A stretch of DNA of 64,000 nt from Neonectria sp. B-13 (lineage: Eukaryota; Ascomycota; Sordariomycetes; Hypocreales; Nectriaceae), in NCBI GenBank assembly GCA_002682825.1, contig NOKP01000002.1:5500309-5564308 (forward strand), read 5' to 3'. Below, in pieces: positions 61,179-64,000 of this stretch. The first letter of the stretch is position 1; each line of letters opens with the position of its first letter. The notes beneath the pieces were generated by a model. That model had not been told where the DNA came from, searched no databases, and was given only the letters and a program-made list of their open reading frames with translations. A program made the translations under genes and the position numbers.

Positions 61179-61670
61179 GAGAGTTTCGTGTGGCTGTGGC
61201 TTTCGTTGATACTGTCCATTATCGCACATTGAAACCCGGATAGAGAACGGTCTATCGCGGGAGTATCTGGGCTGAACCCGATACCCACTCAAACTTAGGA
61301 TTTTGGCTTTGGCATGTTCGGATTGATGTTCAGGGAAGCGTGCTGGTGGTCTCAGTTACAGTGGTTTCTATGGCACACAGAGGGATAAATAGACCCGGCA
61401 TAGTTAAATAGCTGCTGATATAACTTCATATGTTGACAAATCTGGTTCCCTACGTGAATACTATCTGAAAATTCGTATTTCTCGTATTAAGCGGGGCGCG
61501 CCCAACTCTGGTTGTTGTTCGAAGTCGAGGCCAACAGGCAGGTTGAAGCCGACGAGCCAATGAACACTTGTACGGGAATTCACAACGACTTGGCTACCAT
61601 CTGAACTCTAAGGACCCTACTGGTCTCTGGGTGCTTGAACTTATTAAAGATTGTGCTTGGTCTATCCTCG
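61179..61670. other. Intergenic, 490 bp
   Basis: 3' flanks of the convergent MFS and ABC transporter genes. Nothing else is recognised. Confidence 0.5.
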
Positions 61671-64000
61671 CTATGACTTGGCTTCCCTTTTCCCTTTCCT
61701 CCCCTTCCAATGCGTCCTCATAAGTCTCACCACCCCCCAAGCCAGTAATCTATACACCACGACGCACGCCGCCAAGATGGCCACGTTGACCGCGGGATCC
61801 TCGTCCAGCTTGTACAGCTCCAGCACATCTTGGCCCGTCCGGATGGGACAGTCCCCGTTGGCCAGCCGCTGGTTGTCGTTGCAGGTGAACTCGACGCCGC
61901 GCAGCGAGTACGGCGCCACGGCCCGGGCCGCGTATCGGATCGGCGAGAGGTAGTTCAGCGACGTGAACAGCGGCGGCATGTCGATGGACAGGATGCCGAC
62001 CATGGTGTTCGCCACCGACAGGAATATGCCCATGATCTGGATGGCGAAGCCCGCGTGGCTGAACAGCGTGTTGAACATGATGCCCAGGCTCTCGCCGCAC
62101 GACACGACGCCGAAGCACGCGAAGGAGCAGACGAAGTACATGGTCGCGTTGCGCGGCAGGCCGATGGCCAGGTCGCCGAGCACGCCGAAGACGAGGCAGC
62201 TGACGATCTCGAAGGGCACCTCGAGGATGGTGTAGGACGCTAGGAAGGCCTCGACGCCGTAGACGCCGTCGTCGTCCTCGCGGTAGAAGACGTCGCGCTC
62301 GCTGGGGTAGACGGCGACGTTCTGCAGCATGCCGACGAAGTAGAAAGCGCCGATCTCCTGCACGAAGCCCATGCGGTTCTGCACCGAGTAGTAGTCGTTG
62401 TCCAGCGGCGCGAAGAACAGCGCCAGGATGAGCGCGAGCCCGATGACTTGCATGAGCCGTGCGAGAATAAGCTCTGGTTGCCGGCGGGTGTTGATCATGG
62501 CGCGGTGGAGGAGCAGGGGGAGCGATGTTGCGAAGGATGCTCGTTTGCGGACCAGGGCGCCGAGTTCGGCGGGTGTTGAGAGGTTGGCTTTGTTGAAGGA
62601 TCTCCGTGGGGGTTTGGCCTTTGTACTCGTGATGCCTTCGTCGGTCGTCTGCTCATCCCCAGCGTCTGCGGGTTTCTTCTCATCTATCCTCTCGCTTTCG
62701 GACATCACTACCGGATGAACCCCCGCTCTCCAGCTCTCAGTCAGCTTCTGCACGCGTTCGCGCGACTCGGCCTCCCTGTCGTCGCGCTGGAGGTCGATGG
62801 TAATCATATCCAGCGCAAAGTCTGCCGGGTTGGTGTGATGCGGGCACTCGTACCCGTGGCTACCGAGGTACCGGAGCATGTCTCTCCCGGGGCCGGCATA
62901 GACCTGCGCGCCGCCGCGGGCCAGGAGGAGCACGTTGCCGAACTCTTCAAACAGAGTCGACCGGGCCTGGTGGATGGTGAGGACCAGGGTGCGGCCCTCG
63001 TTGGCCAGACCCTGCAGGACTTCCATGATGGAGTTCGCGGTAAAGGCATCTAGGCCGGATGTGGGCTCATCGAGAAGCAGGATGCGAGGGTCGGTGAGGA
63101 CCTGGACGGCGATGGAAACGCGGCGCTTCTCTCCACCGGACACGCCCTTGATTAGGTCATTGCCGATGAGGTTGTCCGCGCAGTCCTTCAGCCCCATCTT
63201 CAGCAACACCTCTTCGGCGCGGCGGTTCTTCTCGTCCTTGCCCATGAAGGACGGAAGCCGAAGCCCGGCGGCAAAGCGCAACGTCTCACGTACGGTGAGG
63301 GACGGCAGCAGAGCGTCGTCATCTTGGCACACATACGAGCAGACTGATCGGATGACCGAGTCGGAAGGCACAGCGCCGTTGAAGGTGAGCTTCCCCGTGG
63401 GACGATATCTTGTTCCCATTGAGTTCCGGAGCCGGAGAGCCATGGCATTGAGGAGTGACGTCTTTCCACTTCCCGAGGGTCCCATGATCACGTTCAAAAC
63501 GCCGGCCTGGAACGTGGCATTTATTGGATCGAGTATCGTCTTTGTCGGTAGTTTCTTCCCTAGCGAGGACTTCTTGTCTAGGGTTAACGCAAAGCTGTCA
63601 AGCCCGACATCAATGGCGCGGACATCGGCTATTGATCGCGCCGTCATCTTCTCCTTGCCCGCAGACAGATCAGTATCCGAGGCGCGAGCGCGGGCAATCG
63701 TCATTTCGACCTGGAGGAAGTGCAGTCCAATCGCAGAAAGCGAAAGGAAGAAGACGATAAACGCGACGGCGATCAAAATCGGCTTCGTGATCCAGTCCTT
63801 CGGGAAGCCGAAAAGCTCCATGATGTACTCGCCGGTGTACTGTTCACATTCGGGGTTGGACTCTCCGCCTGGATAAGGACAGTCGTAGAAGTTGCCCTCG
63901 AATTCATTGCCGGCGTACGCTCCCAGGATATAGTACTGCGTGGTTTAGTAATAGCACCACCGAGAGAAGGGAAGTCTGGGACTTACACAATACGTTATCC
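61671..64000 (-). CDS. ABCG-type ABC transporter, 3' part (5' end outside window)
   Basis: The last exon is 61671-63935 (754 residues plus stop). A 51-nt intron (63936-63986) links it to an exon that leaves the window. The order is an extracytoplasmic Cys-containing segment (CPYPGGESNPECEQYTGEY), a membrane helix, the nucleotide-binding domain, and a six-helix transmembrane domain. The NBD has Walker A GPSGSGKT, signature GVSGGEKRR, Walker B ILLLDEPTSGLDA and H-loop TIHQARS. The NBD-before-TMD order is ABCG-like. Because membrane and ectodomain sequence precedes this NBD, the whole protein is probably a full-size or long Adp1-type transporter. Exports lipids or xenobiotics in most relatives; substrate unknown. 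Confidence 0.92.

Noticed and set aside
61830..62243. 137-codon plus frame opposite the ABC transporter
   Set aside because: Antisense shadow of a GC-rich coding exon.

Overview
The window is nuclear DNA of a filamentous ascomycete (Pezizomycotina, probably a Sordariomycete; genus not determinable from sequence alone). The genes carry short introns of about 50-85 nt with GTRNGT donors, CTNAY-type branch points and AG acceptors. The protein families are typical of these fungi: HET, Zn2Cys6, RTA1, expanded MFS, NmrA-like and CorA-like. Genes are spaced, and there is a degenerate retrotransposon relic and TA-rich decayed DNA.

Region 1 (1-15116) is the main find: a contiguous set of five genes matching the galactosaminogalactan (GAG) exopolysaccharide cluster known from Aspergillus. 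They are a very large multipass membrane protein in the gtb3/gt4c position (runs off the left edge), a UDP-glucose 4-epimerase (uge3), a spherulin-4/GH135 hydrolase (sph3), a membrane-anchored GH114 endo-galactosaminidase (ega3) and a secreted NodB-like deacetylase (agd3). Together they would supply UDP-Gal/UDP-GalNAc, polymerise and export the chain, trim it, and partly deacetylate it at the cell surface.

Region 2 (15.4-24.4 kb) holds a CorA-like membrane protein containing a GC-AG intron, a divergent 96-residue small protein split over three exons, a signal-anchored protein kinase, and a secreted expansin-like protein. Region 3 (27-36.8 kb) is metabolic: a sugar-porter MFS, lys1 (saccharopine dehydrogenase, with three perfect TGACTCA cross-pathway-control sites upstream), an SDR, an RTA1-family membrane protein, and a secreted protein built from two copies of a six-cysteine module.

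Region 4 (37.7-52.9 kb) is more accessory. It holds a HET-domain protein (second GC-AG intron), a low-complexity protein beside TA-rich decayed DNA, an F-box-like protein, a putative cyclase, a split tRNA-Lys(CUU), an ankyrin protein whose start codon appears to be split by an intron, two closely spaced unknown genes, and a divergent Zn2Cys6 regulator/NmrA-like pair. Region 5 (52.9-59.0 kb) is gene-poor with a broken LINE reverse-transcriptase relic. Region 6 (59.0-64.0 kb) has a second sugar/polyol MFS transporter converging on the 3' part of an ABCG transporter that runs off the right edge.

All exon boundaries were inferred by eye from splice consensus, reading frame and family similarity; none has transcript support here.
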